This document shows, one piece after another, positions 34,177 to 43,655 of a DNA stretch of 64,000 nt. Source of the DNA: Methanobacterium sp. (GTDB lineage: Archaea; Methanobacteriota; Methanobacteria; Methanobacteriales; Methanobacteriaceae). The position numbers and the translations under genes were made by a program. The number at the start of each line of letters is the position of its first letter. Position 1 is the first letter of the stretch. Location: NCBI RefSeq assembly GCF_038562635.1, contig NZ_JBCFBO010000001.1, positions 558,001-622,000 on the forward strand, in the 5' to 3' direction. The notes below the pieces were generated by a model, which searched no databases, was not told the DNA's origin, and worked only from the letters and a program-made list of their open reading frames with translations.

Positions 34177-35355
34177 TTAATCTTTAGATTTTAATCCTTT
34201 ATCCTCTTTCAATGCATCCATTTGCCTTTCATATAATGCTTGTTTTAACTTCATATCTTCTTGTTTTAACTTCATATCTTCAATTTCAGATATGACTCCA
34301 TCATAACCAGTTCTAATAATTTTAACTTCAACTTTACTTGTAGATAACTTATTAACGATTTCTATATATTCCTCTTTAACCGACTCGGGATCTGCTTTAA
34401 AATATGCATTTGTAGTCCCTTCAATCGTGTGACCTAATAACCAACGTGTCATTAAATGAGGCATTCTGTTCTTTTCTAACGTAGTAGCAAATACTTTCCT
34501 TAAGCTGTGAGGTCTGATATGCACTCGTCCATTAATTTTTGGAAATCCTGCTCTTTTATTGATACGTTGATACTGGACTGTTACTGAGTCAGGAGTTATT
34601 GGTTTATTATATTGTCTAAACAATTGGTCTTCAGGTTTAGGTTGCCAATTATAATCTCGGTAATGTTGATCTAAGTAATCCAGAATAGCATCTGTAGTTT
34701 CAGGACTGTTAAAACTGAAATATGGTTTACCTGTCTTAATTCTATGAACTTTCCACATTGGAATTAAATTATCTATTTCTTTAATTTTCTCTATTAAGTC
34801 AGGTATAGGTTTCATTAAGTCTTCACGTAAACCAACAGCTTTATAAAAATCTTTAAATGTCAAACTACATATTTCTGCTCGACTCATCCCAGAAGAAACA
34901 CATAACAAAGTTATAGCTCGATAAGGAGGGCTTGAATAGTCTAATGATTTTTTAACATCTTCCATAGTTGGTATATCTTCAAAACTTTCTTGTTTTTTGT
35001 CTCTTCTTGACTGTCTACGGAATTTCTTTGGTAATTCTATTTCATATTCACTGTAAAAGGTTCTTACTTGACTAATCAGCTGACTAACATAATTACTAGA
35101 AAATTCTTCTTCATTTAGGTGTCTACGGAACTCTTTCAAATAAAAATTGATTTTTCTTTTCTTCATTCTTATCTGATCTTCTTCTTCGTCCTCAGCTTCT
35201 TGTATAATCTGTTCTAAACTCATTTTAGTGAAATCACTGTATTTCTGTAAGCTAGTTCTATAAGCTAAAATACTTCCTTTAGACAGTCCCCTATTATCAC
35301 AGAATTCTAAAAATAGTGCCTCATCTTCAACAGGCATAATTTTTTTGTTTGACAT
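34177..35355 (-). CDS. Tyrosine recombinase/integrase
   Basis: A 392-residue phage-type integrase. An N-terminal SAM-like DNA-binding domain (about 10-110) precedes the catalytic domain with R159 (SGMSRAEIC), a likely K210 in KTGKPYF, H283 and R286 (HSLR), H309 (LLGH) and the nucleophile Y318. All active-site residues are present. The C-terminal tail carries the direct repeat EDMKLKQEDMKLKQ, encoded by a 21-nt tandem repeat at 34244-34287. It stands at the right end of the accessory island and probably mediated its insertion. No SD is visible, and a TATA-like sequence close to the ATG suggests a leaderless message. Confidence 0.92.
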   Translation of the reverse strand: MSNKKIMPVEDEALFLEFCDNRGLSKGSILAYRTSLQKYSDFTKMSLEQIIQEAEDEEEDQIRMKKRKINFYLKEFRRHLNEEEFSSNYVSQLISQVRTFYSEYEIELPKKFRRQSRRDKKQESFEDIPTMEDVKKSLDYSSPPYRAITLLCVSSGMSRAEICSLTFKDFYKAVGLREDLMKPIPDLIEKIKEIDNLIPMWKVHRIKTGKPYFSFNSPETTDAILDYLDQHYRDYNWQPKPEDQLFRQYNKPITPDSVTVQYQRINKRAGFPKINGRVHIRPHSLRKVFATTLEKNRMPHLMTRWLLGHTIEGTTNAYFKADPESVKEEYIEIVNKLSTSKVEVKIIRTGYDGVISEIEDMKLKQEDMKLKQALYERQMDALKEDKGLKSKD

Positions 35356-35597
35356 GAATTTTACTTTAATATATTATCCCTTAAAAACCTAACGATTTAA
35401 TTCATTAATATATTTAATTAAAGTCAAAAAAAGTTCAATCTTTTGGTTGATTGTGAGGTATTATACAAAAATAGCAAATAAAAATTATATTTAGAATTTA
35501 AAACAAGCAGGTGAATGTTTAAATATTTTAAAGGCCATATTATAAAGGGAAAAGGGCTGTTTTATCCAAATACCTATAAAAATGGAGAAAAATTTAT

Positions 35598-35813
35598 ATG
35601 AAAGCTACAGACGTTTTAGGAAAAAAAGTCATTGATAAAAATGCATTTGAAGTTGGAAAAGTTTCTGATTTAGATTTAGATACTGAAAAATGGGCTATAG
35701 AAGCAATATACATATCTTCAGGAATTTTAGGATCAGATTTAAGGGTTCCAATTGAAGATGTTGGAAAAATAGGCGACTACGTCACTTTAAAAATTGAAAA
35801 GGCAGGACAGTAA
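35598..35813 (+). CDS. PRC-barrel domain protein
   Basis: A 71-residue single PRC-barrel: MKATDVLGKKVIDKNAFEVG followed by KVSDLDLD and a second strand pair ending DYVTLKIEKAG. Such proteins are abundant in methanogens and have been linked to RNA metabolism and cell division (CdpB family) or serve as small scaffolds. SD GGAG lies eight bases upstream. It marks the return to chromosomal genes right of the integrase. Confidence 0.85.
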   Translation: MKATDVLGKKVIDKNAFEVGKVSDLDLDTEKWAIEAIYISSGILGSDLRVPIEDVGKIGDYVTLKIEKAGQ

Positions 35814-35838
35814 AACCTGTACTAACTTTATTTTATTT

Positions 35839-37089
35839 TTAATTATCTAAACTATTTGCAGCCATCTCACCTGCAAGATATCCTGTTGAAAATGCTTCCT
35901 GTAAGTTATATCCTCCACTTGGGGCGCAGAAGTCTATAATTTCTCCTGCAAAATAGATACCATTTACTACTTTTGATTCCATTGTCTGGGGATCGATTTC
36001 TTTTCTTGATACTCCACCACAGGTAACCATAGCCTTTTCAATGGAAAGCGATCCTGTTACTGTTAAAGGAAATGCCTTGAGCAAGTTTACAACCCCATTT
36101 CTTTCCCCTTTTTTAATCTGGTTCACTTTTTTCTTTGGATCTATATCTAATACCCCTGCAACTATTGAAATCATCCGGTTCGGCATGAAAAGTTTCATAA
36201 GGTTTTTAAACTCAGTTTTGCTCCGGTTTTCAAACTCATCCATTATTTTTCTCTGAAGTTCCTGATCTGTCATCTCAGGCTTAAGATCAATAAAGAGGTT
36301 CACTGTTTCATTTTTCTCAAGAATTTGAACTATTTGACTGCTTAAATCTAAAACTAAAGGTCCTGATATTCCAAAGTGTGTGAAAATCATATTTCCAGTG
36401 TCTGAAACCAGTTTTCTCTTCCCATACTTAAAAGTAAGCCGTGCATTTTCAATGGATATGCCCTGCAGTTCTTTGACATAAGTTTCAGCGACTTTTAACG
36501 GTACAATTCCCGGCCTGAGAGGTGTAACTTTATGGCCCACTTTCTGGGCAACCTCAAATCCATCCCCCGTAGAACCTGTTGCTGGATATGAACTACCCCC
36601 AGTAGCCAGTATAACTTTTTTTGTGGCCATGTAATTATCATTTCCTAGATCCAGACTGAAATAGTCTTTCTTCTTTTTAATTCTTACAAGCTGGGTGTTG
36701 TAGTTTATTTTAACTCTACTTTGTGATAGGTATTCCTTTAAGACTTTTATAACTGACCTTGATTTGTCTGTGACTGGAAAAACTCTTCCACTTTCTTCAA
36801 TTTTAAATTTAAGCCCCTTTGCCTCAAAAAATGACATCAGTCTCCTGTTAGAAAGAGCAGCAAAAGCTGATCTAAAAAAAGCACCTTTTTTACCAAATTT
36901 TTCCACAAATGTATCTAACGATGCAGTATTTGTAATATTACACCTGCTGCTGCCTGTAATTTTAAGTTTTTCACCTATGGTATCGTTTTTTTCTATTAAC
37001 ATCACATTTTTGCCAAGCTGTCCGGCCCTTATTGCTGCCATCATTCCAGCAGGCCCTGCACCCACTACCACTATATCATAAAGTTTCAT
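35839..37089 (-). CDS. HI0933/BaiN-like NAD(P)/FAD-dependent oxidoreductase
   Basis: A 416-residue flavoprotein. The N-terminal dinucleotide-binding motif is VVVGAGPAGMMAAIRAG followed by a glutamate at the end of beta-2 (LIEK). The HI0933-type markers are present: GSSRCNITN, VILATGGSSYPATGSTGDG, THFGISGP, and the C-terminal FAGEIIDFCAPSGGYNLQEAF. The substrate of this family is not established in archaea. The ATG at 37089 is chosen because GGAG lies nine bases before it; an upstream start lacks an SD. Confidence 0.88.
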   Translation of the reverse strand: MKLYDIVVVGAGPAGMMAAIRAGQLGKNVMLIEKNDTIGEKLKITGSSRCNITNTASLDTFVEKFGKKGAFFRSAFAALSNRRLMSFFEAKGLKFKIEESGRVFPVTDKSRSVIKVLKEYLSQSRVKINYNTQLVRIKKKKDYFSLDLGNDNYMATKKVILATGGSSYPATGSTGDGFEVAQKVGHKVTPLRPGIVPLKVAETYVKELQGISIENARLTFKYGKRKLVSDTGNMIFTHFGISGPLVLDLSSQIVQILEKNETVNLFIDLKPEMTDQELQRKIMDEFENRSKTEFKNLMKLFMPNRMISIVAGVLDIDPKKKVNQIKKGERNGVVNLLKAFPLTVTGSLSIEKAMVTCGGVSRKEIDPQTMESKVVNGIYFAGEIIDFCAPSGGYNLQEAFSTGYLAGEMAANSLDN

Positions 37090-37559
37090 AAGATTTCTCC
37101 AGTTATTCAAGTTAAATTAAAAATTAGTTGATAATTTTCTACAATAATTTTTTTTTCTATCCAATCATATATCATCCCCCCAATAAAAACATTTGATAAA
37201 AAAATTGATAGAATACTCCTCATATTTAAATTTGGAAATACGAGTTGTTAATGTATCCATATCGTTTGAAAATTATGGCAAATCGCTTAATTATAACTGC
37301 AAATGTATAAATATCCTACAAATAAATTATTTAGGATTAAATAGTAGTAATATCGTCTTTTTAGAATAATAATGCTAAAATTAATTTGATTTTACTTTTA
37401 AACTCAAAATAGAATTTATTTAAATATTTTTTATGCTTTATCTCTGTTTTAATTAGTTTTTTATATTGTGAAGAATACATCTTCAATTAAAATTTAATAC
37501 TATCATAACATATTATGGTCAAATTTTGGCATCATCTTATATAATATGAAAATAAATCA

Positions 37560-37746
37560 CTAATTCATTGGATTGATGTTTTGCACCATGGGTAACACCA
37601 ATATCCATGTACATATGACTCAACCGTATTGCAATACATCTAAAACTACAGTATCAAATTGATACGTAGTATATTACAAATCATGCATCGATATCAATGC
37701 ATTATGAGTAACCGTATTGTAATATCAATTTAAACGAATTAAACTT
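37560..37746 (+). promoter_or_regulatory. Palindrome-rich region upstream of aglB
   Basis: It contains the perfect palindrome GTATTGCAATAC (about 37629-37640), a near copy in ACCGTATTGTAATAT (about 37713-37727), and ATGCAT repeats around CGATATCA (about 37683-37702). The AACCGTATTG(C/T)AATA element occurs twice, about 86 nt apart, as operators often do. The remaining 37090-37560 is AT-rich without ORFs. Confidence 0.4.
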
Positions 37747-37758
37747 ATGAGGATCAAC

Positions 37759-40188
37759 ATGAATACAAAAATACTATTATCTAAAGCTAAACCTATAATA
37801 ATTATAGTTTTATTGTTTATTCTGGCATTTAGCCTAAGGGCTGATGCAGTTAATATAAATGGAGTGCCTCAAAATTATACTTCACTGTTTGAAGATTCCA
37901 ACGGGCTTCCATACTTCAGTGAAATGGACTCCTACTACAATTACAGGATGACCCAAGATTATCTTGACCACGGTCATGTAGGGGATACCGTAATAAATGG
38001 TACCAATTGGGACCTGCATTCTGCCTACCCCGACGGCAGATCAGCGACATCCAACGTGTTAATCGTTTATGTCACTGCATTTGCATATAAACTAGCGAAT
38101 TTATTTGGAAATGTACCCTTAAACGAAGTTTGTATATGGGTAGCTCCATTTATAGCTTCACTTGCAGTTATTCCAGCTTACCTCTTCGTGAGAAGATTAA
38201 GCAATGATTATGGAGGAATAGTTGCGGGAATCTTAGTTGGTCTAGCACCTGCATATTTCATGCACACATTTGCCGGATTCTTTGATACAGATATGTTTAA
38301 CATGATCTTCCCAATTATGATCGTGGGATTCTTCATCATGAGCATTCTTACAAAAGAAATCAAGACTAGATCAATCTATGCAGTCTTATCCGCCATTTCT
38401 TTGCTTGTTTATTCCATAGCATGGGAAGGCTGGTGGTACCTGTTCTACCTGATAATTGGTGTGGCAGTTCTGTACATTTTAGTTTCAAACTACCTATTAA
38501 AAATGAAAACCATTAAACCATTTAAAGAATATCCTGACAAAGTTAAATGGTTTATGGACCAGCGTGCGCTCTTTGCACTGGTTGTGTTTGCAGTTTTAGG
38601 CTCTATTTTGATGAGCATTTACTGGGGACCTTCAGGATTTATAAGCTCTTTAACTGGATCTATTAGTTTTTCACAGTTACAAGCTACTGTCACAGGTTCT
38701 TCCTATCCTAATATCTACGTATCAGTTGGAGAACTCCATGTACCTGACATATCTTCAGTTGTAAGTGAAGTTGGAGGAATTGTACCATTTGTGCTTGGTA
38801 TTTTAGTTGTTCCACTGCTAATATGGAAATTAAAACCAGAAGGAACTAAAAAAGAAAATAATGATGTGCAGAATGTACCAAAGAGGAAAAGTAAGCCTAG
38901 AAGAAAAGCCAAAAAAACTAAAGCAGAAGTTACTCAAAAAGAAGTTAAAAAAAGCAGTATCATTACAGATCCTCAGATACTGGAAACCAAAAAGAATTAC
39001 TTATTATACGCAGTTTTATTTGCAGTATGGCTTGTAGGTACTGGCCTTATGTTAAAACAGGGGTCACGATTCATTGAACAATTCGCCCTCCCAATAGCAT
39101 TAGGAACAGGGCTATTTGTAGGTTTAATCATACCTTACATCAAAAAACATATACAGAATGTTAAATACTGCACACTGGCAGTTATAATCATAATTGCAGC
39201 TGTAGCATATTCCCCAGTATATGGAGCATACGCCACAGCAAATTCAGTAGTTCCAGGTACAGATGATTCAATGTACAACTCATTAACTTGGATTGGAAAC
39301 AACACATCGAATAATACCGTCTTAACTTCATGGTGGGACTTCGGCCACATGTTTACTGCAGTGGCAGATAGACCAGTTACATTCGACGGTGGATCTCAAA
39401 ACACACCGCGTGCTTACTGGGTTGGAAAGGCACTGCTAACAAATAATGAGAATTTATCTGCAGGAATACTCAGAATGCTGACTTCAAGCGGCGATAAAGG
39501 TTATTCAACTGTTGAAAATTATACAGGAAATACAAGTAAAAGTGTAGAAATACTGGATAAAATTTTACCAGTTGACAAAAGCGCTGCTCAAACCATATTA
39601 ACAAGCCAGTATAATTTCACCACAGAGCAGGCCCAAAATGTGTTACAATATACACATCCATCCAATCCAGCCCCACACGAACTTATATTAAGTACAGACA
39701 TGGTTGGTAAAGCAGGAGTTTGGTCCGGATTTGGAAACTGGGATTTCCAAAATAACACCGCACAGGGTTACAGCTATTATGCAGGACAGGGAGTTACCCA
39801 GCAGGTTAACGGTACAACCGTTGTTGGAACTGCACTTTCAAATACATCTGCTATTGTTGCACAGATAAATGGAACCCAAATAGCTGCAGGCCTTCAGTAC
39901 CAGCAAAATAACCAAACCCAGGTAATGGAACCTCACAAGTTAATTGTGGTCCAAAACGGCAGCGTAAAACTGAACCAGGTAGTTTCCAATGACAGTCAGT
40001 TCAGTATACTCCTTATAAACCAGAATAACACGTATATTATGGTTATAATGAACAAAGAACTGGAAGATTCCATGTTCACAAAGATGTTCTTTGAAAATGG
40101 TGCAGGTTTAAGCCAGTTTAAACTTGTACATTCAGAAGGAGGAGCACTGGACCCATACGGAACCCAGGTTTGGAACGTAAGTTCATAG
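37759..40188 (+). CDS. aglB: Oligosaccharyltransferase AglB (STT3 family)
   Basis: An 809-residue membrane enzyme that transfers the dolichyl-linked glycan to Asn in N-x-S/T sequons outside the cytoplasmic membrane. About 12-13 hydrophobic helices occupy residues 10-475, interrupted by a basic cytoplasmic loop (RKSKPRRKAKK). The first external loop has the acidic EMDSYYNYR motif. The soluble domain carries the STT3 hallmark WWDFGH at about 525-530. GAGGATC functions as SD for ATG 37759, so the in-frame ATG at 37747 is probably not used. A hairpin terminator follows. Confidence 0.96.
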   Translation: MNTKILLSKAKPIIIIVLLFILAFSLRADAVNINGVPQNYTSLFEDSNGLPYFSEMDSYYNYRMTQDYLDHGHVGDTVINGTNWDLHSAYPDGRSATSNVLIVYVTAFAYKLANLFGNVPLNEVCIWVAPFIASLAVIPAYLFVRRLSNDYGGIVAGILVGLAPAYFMHTFAGFFDTDMFNMIFPIMIVGFFIMSILTKEIKTRSIYAVLSAISLLVYSIAWEGWWYLFYLIIGVAVLYILVSNYLLKMKTIKPFKEYPDKVKWFMDQRALFALVVFAVLGSILMSIYWGPSGFISSLTGSISFSQLQATVTGSSYPNIYVSVGELHVPDISSVVSEVGGIVPFVLGILVVPLLIWKLKPEGTKKENNDVQNVPKRKSKPRRKAKKTKAEVTQKEVKKSSIITDPQILETKKNYLLYAVLFAVWLVGTGLMLKQGSRFIEQFALPIALGTGLFVGLIIPYIKKHIQNVKYCTLAVIIIIAAVAYSPVYGAYATANSVVPGTDDSMYNSLTWIGNNTSNNTVLTSWWDFGHMFTAVADRPVTFDGGSQNTPRAYWVGKALLTNNENLSAGILRMLTSSGDKGYSTVENYTGNTSKSVEILDKILPVDKSAAQTILTSQYNFTTEQAQNVLQYTHPSNPAPHELILSTDMVGKAGVWSGFGNWDFQNNTAQGYSYYAGQGVTQQVNGTTVVGTALSNTSAIVAQINGTQIAAGLQYQQNNQTQVMEPHKLIVVQNGSVKLNQVVSNDSQFSILLINQNNTYIMVIMNKELEDSMFTKMFFENGAGLSQFKLVHSEGGALDPYGTQVWNVSS

Positions 40189-40225
40189 ATTCCACTCGGA
40201 ATCTAATTACTTTTTTTATTTTTTT
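40187..40225 (+). terminator. Terminator of aglB
   Basis: Arms AGATTCC (40187-40193) and GGAATCT (40198-40204) form a 7-bp stem overlapping the stop codon, followed by a long T-rich tract from 40211. It is a good intrinsic terminator candidate. Confidence 0.7.
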
Positions 40226-40506
40226 TTGAATTTTTATATTCTCAACTAATTTTCTTAAAACAGTTTTTAGACTAGTTCAAGTATATTAATCAGCCTTTTA
40301 TTTTACAGCACATTTATCAGAGCGATATATTGAAAATCAACTTTATATCTATACAAAATAGCCGATTCTTTAAGTAATATACTCTTATTCGAGATAGATA
40401 CAAATTAGTGATAATTACTGGCCAAATTTGATCTATCTTATGTAATAATATGGTACTACAAGAGGTTTTTTTCTCGCTTTTCTCAACTTATGTTAACCTT
40501 TCATGA

Positions 40507-40761
40507 TTTAGAATACTCATATCAAATATCGTAGCTGGATTTGTTGCAGTATTTGTAAGTGAATGCAAAGAAGATTATATTACACTGGAGGAGTACCTAT
40601 GTTTCAAGCTTTATAAATTAATAATCTCATTTTCATTACCATTTACACCGCTTGGGTTCATTGGGTATTTTTGAATTTATACATGTTGCCATATCTATAA
40701 ACAGGGGATGGTTTATTTTAGCATGATTGGAGGGGCAGTTTCAAAAAAAGTGAGTGGTTAA
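40507..40761 (+). pseudogene. Remnant of a small membrane protein gene (DUF5518-like?)
   Basis: A frame starting after a TGA reads RILISNIVAGFVAVFVSECK and continues to FTPLGFIGYF, a stop, and then on to MIGGAVSKKVSG before TAA. The glycine-rich hydrophobic pattern resembles small methanobacterial membrane proteins such as DUF5518, but the match is loose. The internal stop and lack of a start mark it as decayed. Confidence 0.35.
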
Positions 40762-40829
40762 AAGAATTTTAAAATTCTTTTTAATACTGCTTCAACTTAC
40801 TACCTGAGCCGCCAGTAGCAGCCGGCGGC
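40761..40829. repeat. Perfect 20-bp palindrome and GC-rich hairpin
   Basis: AAAGAATTTTAAAATTCTTT at 40761-40780 is fully palindromic. Just after it, GCCGCC (40808-40813) and GGCGGC (40824-40829) form a GC-only stem, striking in such an AT-rich region. They may end transcripts from either side or form part of a small structured RNA. Confidence 0.5.
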
Positions 40830-40889
40830 GTAATGGATAGAAAAGTAGGAAAGTAGCCATATGGATATTTAAAAAAGAAATTTAAAAAG

Positions 40890-41791
40890 TTATTCTTCAT
40901 CAGGCATGTAAAATAAAGCCACTGCTCTTGCGAAATACATGAAGAAGAATGGAGAAATAATTAATGAAATTAAAACTCCCCCAACAATATCAAGGTATAT
41001 TAAACTGAAAATATAACTTATAGCCACATTTATACCAATGAATATGATTAAAAAAATAATTCCGGCCACTACATACCATTTTATGAGATTAATCCATCCT
41101 ATACTTGTGATTTCATCGAATATTTCATGGAATCTAAAGGCTGATTTAAGTTCACCTCCATAATATGCCATATTTGCTATTGCAACTAATAATATTGGAG
41201 TAATTATGATCATGTACAAAATTCCAATAAGAGCAGAGATTCCTTCGGGCCCTACAAATGACAATATATCAGATAAATATGCACCTATATTCGGGATTCC
41301 TAACCAGATTACAGATAAAAAAGGGTTAAACAAAAATTCTAATGGGTTTGATCCTATATTTTCCAAAGATAATGTAAATGATTCAAAGAATGATACAATC
41401 AGAATTAACATAATTATGATAGCAGGGATCGAATAAACAATAAATGTTAGGAATACTTTAACACCACCAATACCCATATCAACCCAATTGTTAAACCTTG
41501 GAAGTTCTGTCTTACCATCTAATGATGATTTTATGATTCTTAACGTATAACCACTTACAAAAAAGCCAATTATGAAGCCAATTCCGACTAAAAGCAATTT
41601 TACATCAATGTTTGTCACGCCCAATGACATAGCAACAGCAGATATACCATTAACTATTATAATAATTCCTAAAATCAAAACCGGCAAAAACGTAGTTTTT
41701 GTGGCGTCAAAATTCAAAGAATTTTGACAGTTTTCTTCCAATCTGAAAGTGGATAAGTTACAGCATCCTTTACTATTTCTCCGATATTCAT
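40890..41791 (-). pseudogene. DUF4013 membrane protein, frame broken by a 41-nt palindromic insertion
   Basis: Translation from ATG 41791, which has AAGGAAG upstream, gives the expected DUF4013 N-terminus MNIGEIVKDAVTYPLSDWKK, then hits TGA after five foreign codons. The rest of the protein, from FLPVLILGIIIIVNG onward (six or so membrane helices, GYTLRIIKSSLDGKTELP motif, ending FYMPDEE), is in another frame. Removing 41691-41731 joins the two parts exactly. The inserted bases are palindromic (arms TCAAAATTC and GAATTTTGA). The remaining 283-codon frame could start at TTG 41741, but would lack the conserved head. The family's function is unknown. Confidence 0.75.
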
Positions 41792-42050
41792 TTGCTACAC
41801 TTCCTTTATTAATTCAGTATTTGACTATGTATATTGTATTACTTTTATATAAATAGTAGTATCCTAAAAAAATAAAAGATTTGTAACCATATGATGGAGT
41901 ATTTAAATATTGTATGTTTTAAAAATAAGTTGTAGTTAATTTAAATAGATTATTAATGGATAAATAAAATTTTACAGAAAATAAGATGTATTTAAATTGA
42001 TTAAATACTTAAAAAAGAAGTGATTTGGATTTAAAAAAGAAAGAGTTGGG

Positions 42051-43370
42051 TTAAGGAGTTAACCTTCGCCTATCCCTTGGGAATAAAACAGTTTCCCTAA
42101 CGTTTTTAGCTCCAGTGATACACATTGTAAACCTTTCAGCACCTAATCCCCAACCGGCATGTGGCGGCATTCCATATTCAAATGCTGCAAGGTACCTTTC
42201 AAATGAAGCTGGGTTTAAACCCTGTTTTTTAATCCTTTCGACTAACATATCATGCATGTGGAGCCTCTGGGCACCAGATGATATTTCAAGGTCTTTATAC
42301 ATCAGGTCAAATGCACAGCTTTTTTCTGGGTTTTCACTGTCAGGCATTACATAAAATGGTTTTATATCAGTTGGCCATCCAGTTATGAAGTAGTAGTCAT
42401 CCATTTTTTCCCCAATTGCTTTTTCAGCTGCTCGAGATAGGTCTTCACCATACTTCATGTTGACACCCTTGGAATTTACGATGTCAACAACATCGTCATA
42501 ATCGACCCTTTCAAATGGAGCTTCTGGTACCTCCAGATCTACTCCTAAAATTTTAAGTTCATCTTCGCACTGCTCTCTAACATTTTTAATTGCTGTGCGT
42601 ACGAGTCCTTCCAGAACATTCATCATATCTTCATGATTACAGAAAGATGCTTCTGCATCTATAGAAATAGCTTCGTTTAAATGCCTTAAAGTATCGTGTT
42701 CTTCAGCCCTAAATATCTGTGCTATTTCGTATACTTTGTCCAGTCCGGAAGCCATCATCATCTGTTTGTAAAGTTGAGGGCTTTGACTGAGGAATGCCTC
42801 TCTTTCAAAGTATGTTATTGGGAAAAGTTCTGTTCCTCCTTCAGTTGCAGATGCACCAAGTTTTGGAGTGTTTATTTCTATAAATTCCCCTTCTTCAAAG
42901 AAAGACCTGACAGAATGAAGCATTCTGCTTTTTATTTTAAATATAGCACTTACAGATGCTCTCCTGAGATCTACATATCTTGAATCAAGACGTGTATCTA
43001 TTTCTGCATGTACTTTTTCTGTTGTGTCCAGTGGAAGAGGTAATTTAGATTCGTTGAGTAATTTAACTTCAGCAGGAATAATTTCAAAGCCGCCTGGCGC
43101 TTTTGAAGAATCCTGCACAGTTCCCTTAACTGCTATTACTGATTCTCTCCTCAATTTTCTTATCTCTTCAAGTAGTTCCTTTGTAATTTTTTTACTTGGG
43201 GCAGTAATTTGAATAAGTCCATCCCTATCTCTTAGAAGGACAAATATTATTCCTCCAAGGTCTCTTATTTCATGAATCCAACCCATAACTGTAACTTCTT
43301 CTCCGCTTAGTTCAGGGCTTATTCTTTTTGAATAATGAGTTCTTCTCCAATCTCCCAATGAGTCTGTCAA
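42051..43370 (-). CDS. aspS: Aspartyl-tRNA synthetase, archaeal type
   Basis: A 439-residue class IIb synthetase. The N-terminal OB fold (VTVMGWIHEIRDLGGIIFVLLRD) binds the tRNA anticodon. Catalytic motifs are visible: motif 2 FRAEEHDTLRHLNE and motif 3 GWGLGAERFTM, with the flipping-loop area GASATEGGTELFPITYF. The short archaeal form often also charges tRNA-Asn, but this cannot be judged here. The TTG at 43370 is preferred because GAGGTGA is five bases upstream and the product begins TDSLGDWRRTHYS as in relatives; a GTG at 43379 is the alternative. Confidence 0.95.
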   Translation of the reverse strand: MTDSLGDWRRTHYSKRISPELSGEEVTVMGWIHEIRDLGGIIFVLLRDRDGLIQITAPSKKITKELLEEIRKLRRESVIAVKGTVQDSSKAPGGFEIIPAEVKLLNESKLPLPLDTTEKVHAEIDTRLDSRYVDLRRASVSAIFKIKSRMLHSVRSFFEEGEFIEINTPKLGASATEGGTELFPITYFEREAFLSQSPQLYKQMMMASGLDKVYEIAQIFRAEEHDTLRHLNEAISIDAEASFCNHEDMMNVLEGLVRTAIKNVREQCEDELKILGVDLEVPEAPFERVDYDDVVDIVNSKGVNMKYGEDLSRAAEKAIGEKMDDYYFITGWPTDIKPFYVMPDSENPEKSCAFDLMYKDLEISSGAQRLHMHDMLVERIKKQGLNPASFERYLAAFEYGMPPHAGWGLGAERFTMCITGAKNVRETVLFPRDRRRLTP

Positions 43371-43496
43371 GTAATTCACCTCTAAAATAGTTAAATAATC
43401 AATAATTTATTGAACGTGTCTGTAAATTTGTAATCCCTCTTTAGGAATTTATCATGGTTACATTAAAATATGATATTTGCATGAAATTTAATGGTT

Positions 43497-43637
43497 TAAT
43501 CGCTTTAATGATTCCACATGGGCAATACCTACATTACCTAAAACCACTGAAAACATTCCTTCCAATATTTGATATTCAGTTTTTATTTAGCTTTAATGAT
43601 TCCACATGGGCAATACCTACATTACCTAAAACCACTA
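43497..43637 (-). repeat. Two decayed copies of the hisD 3' end
   Basis: Two segments, 43503-43548 and 43591-43636, are identical over 46 nt and contain TGATTCCACATGGGCA. They match the true hisD terminus (TGATTCAGCATGGGCA at 43682-43697). On the minus strand both encode VVLGNVGIAHVESLK, a divergent version of the HisD tail, and each ends in a stop shortly after. Confidence 0.75.
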
Positions 43638-43655
43638 AAACACTATTTTCAATAT

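Noticed and set aside
43497..43637. Short repeats resembling a CRISPR array
   Set aside because: Only two identical units with one spacer, and both match the 3' end of hisD; no cas genes are near.
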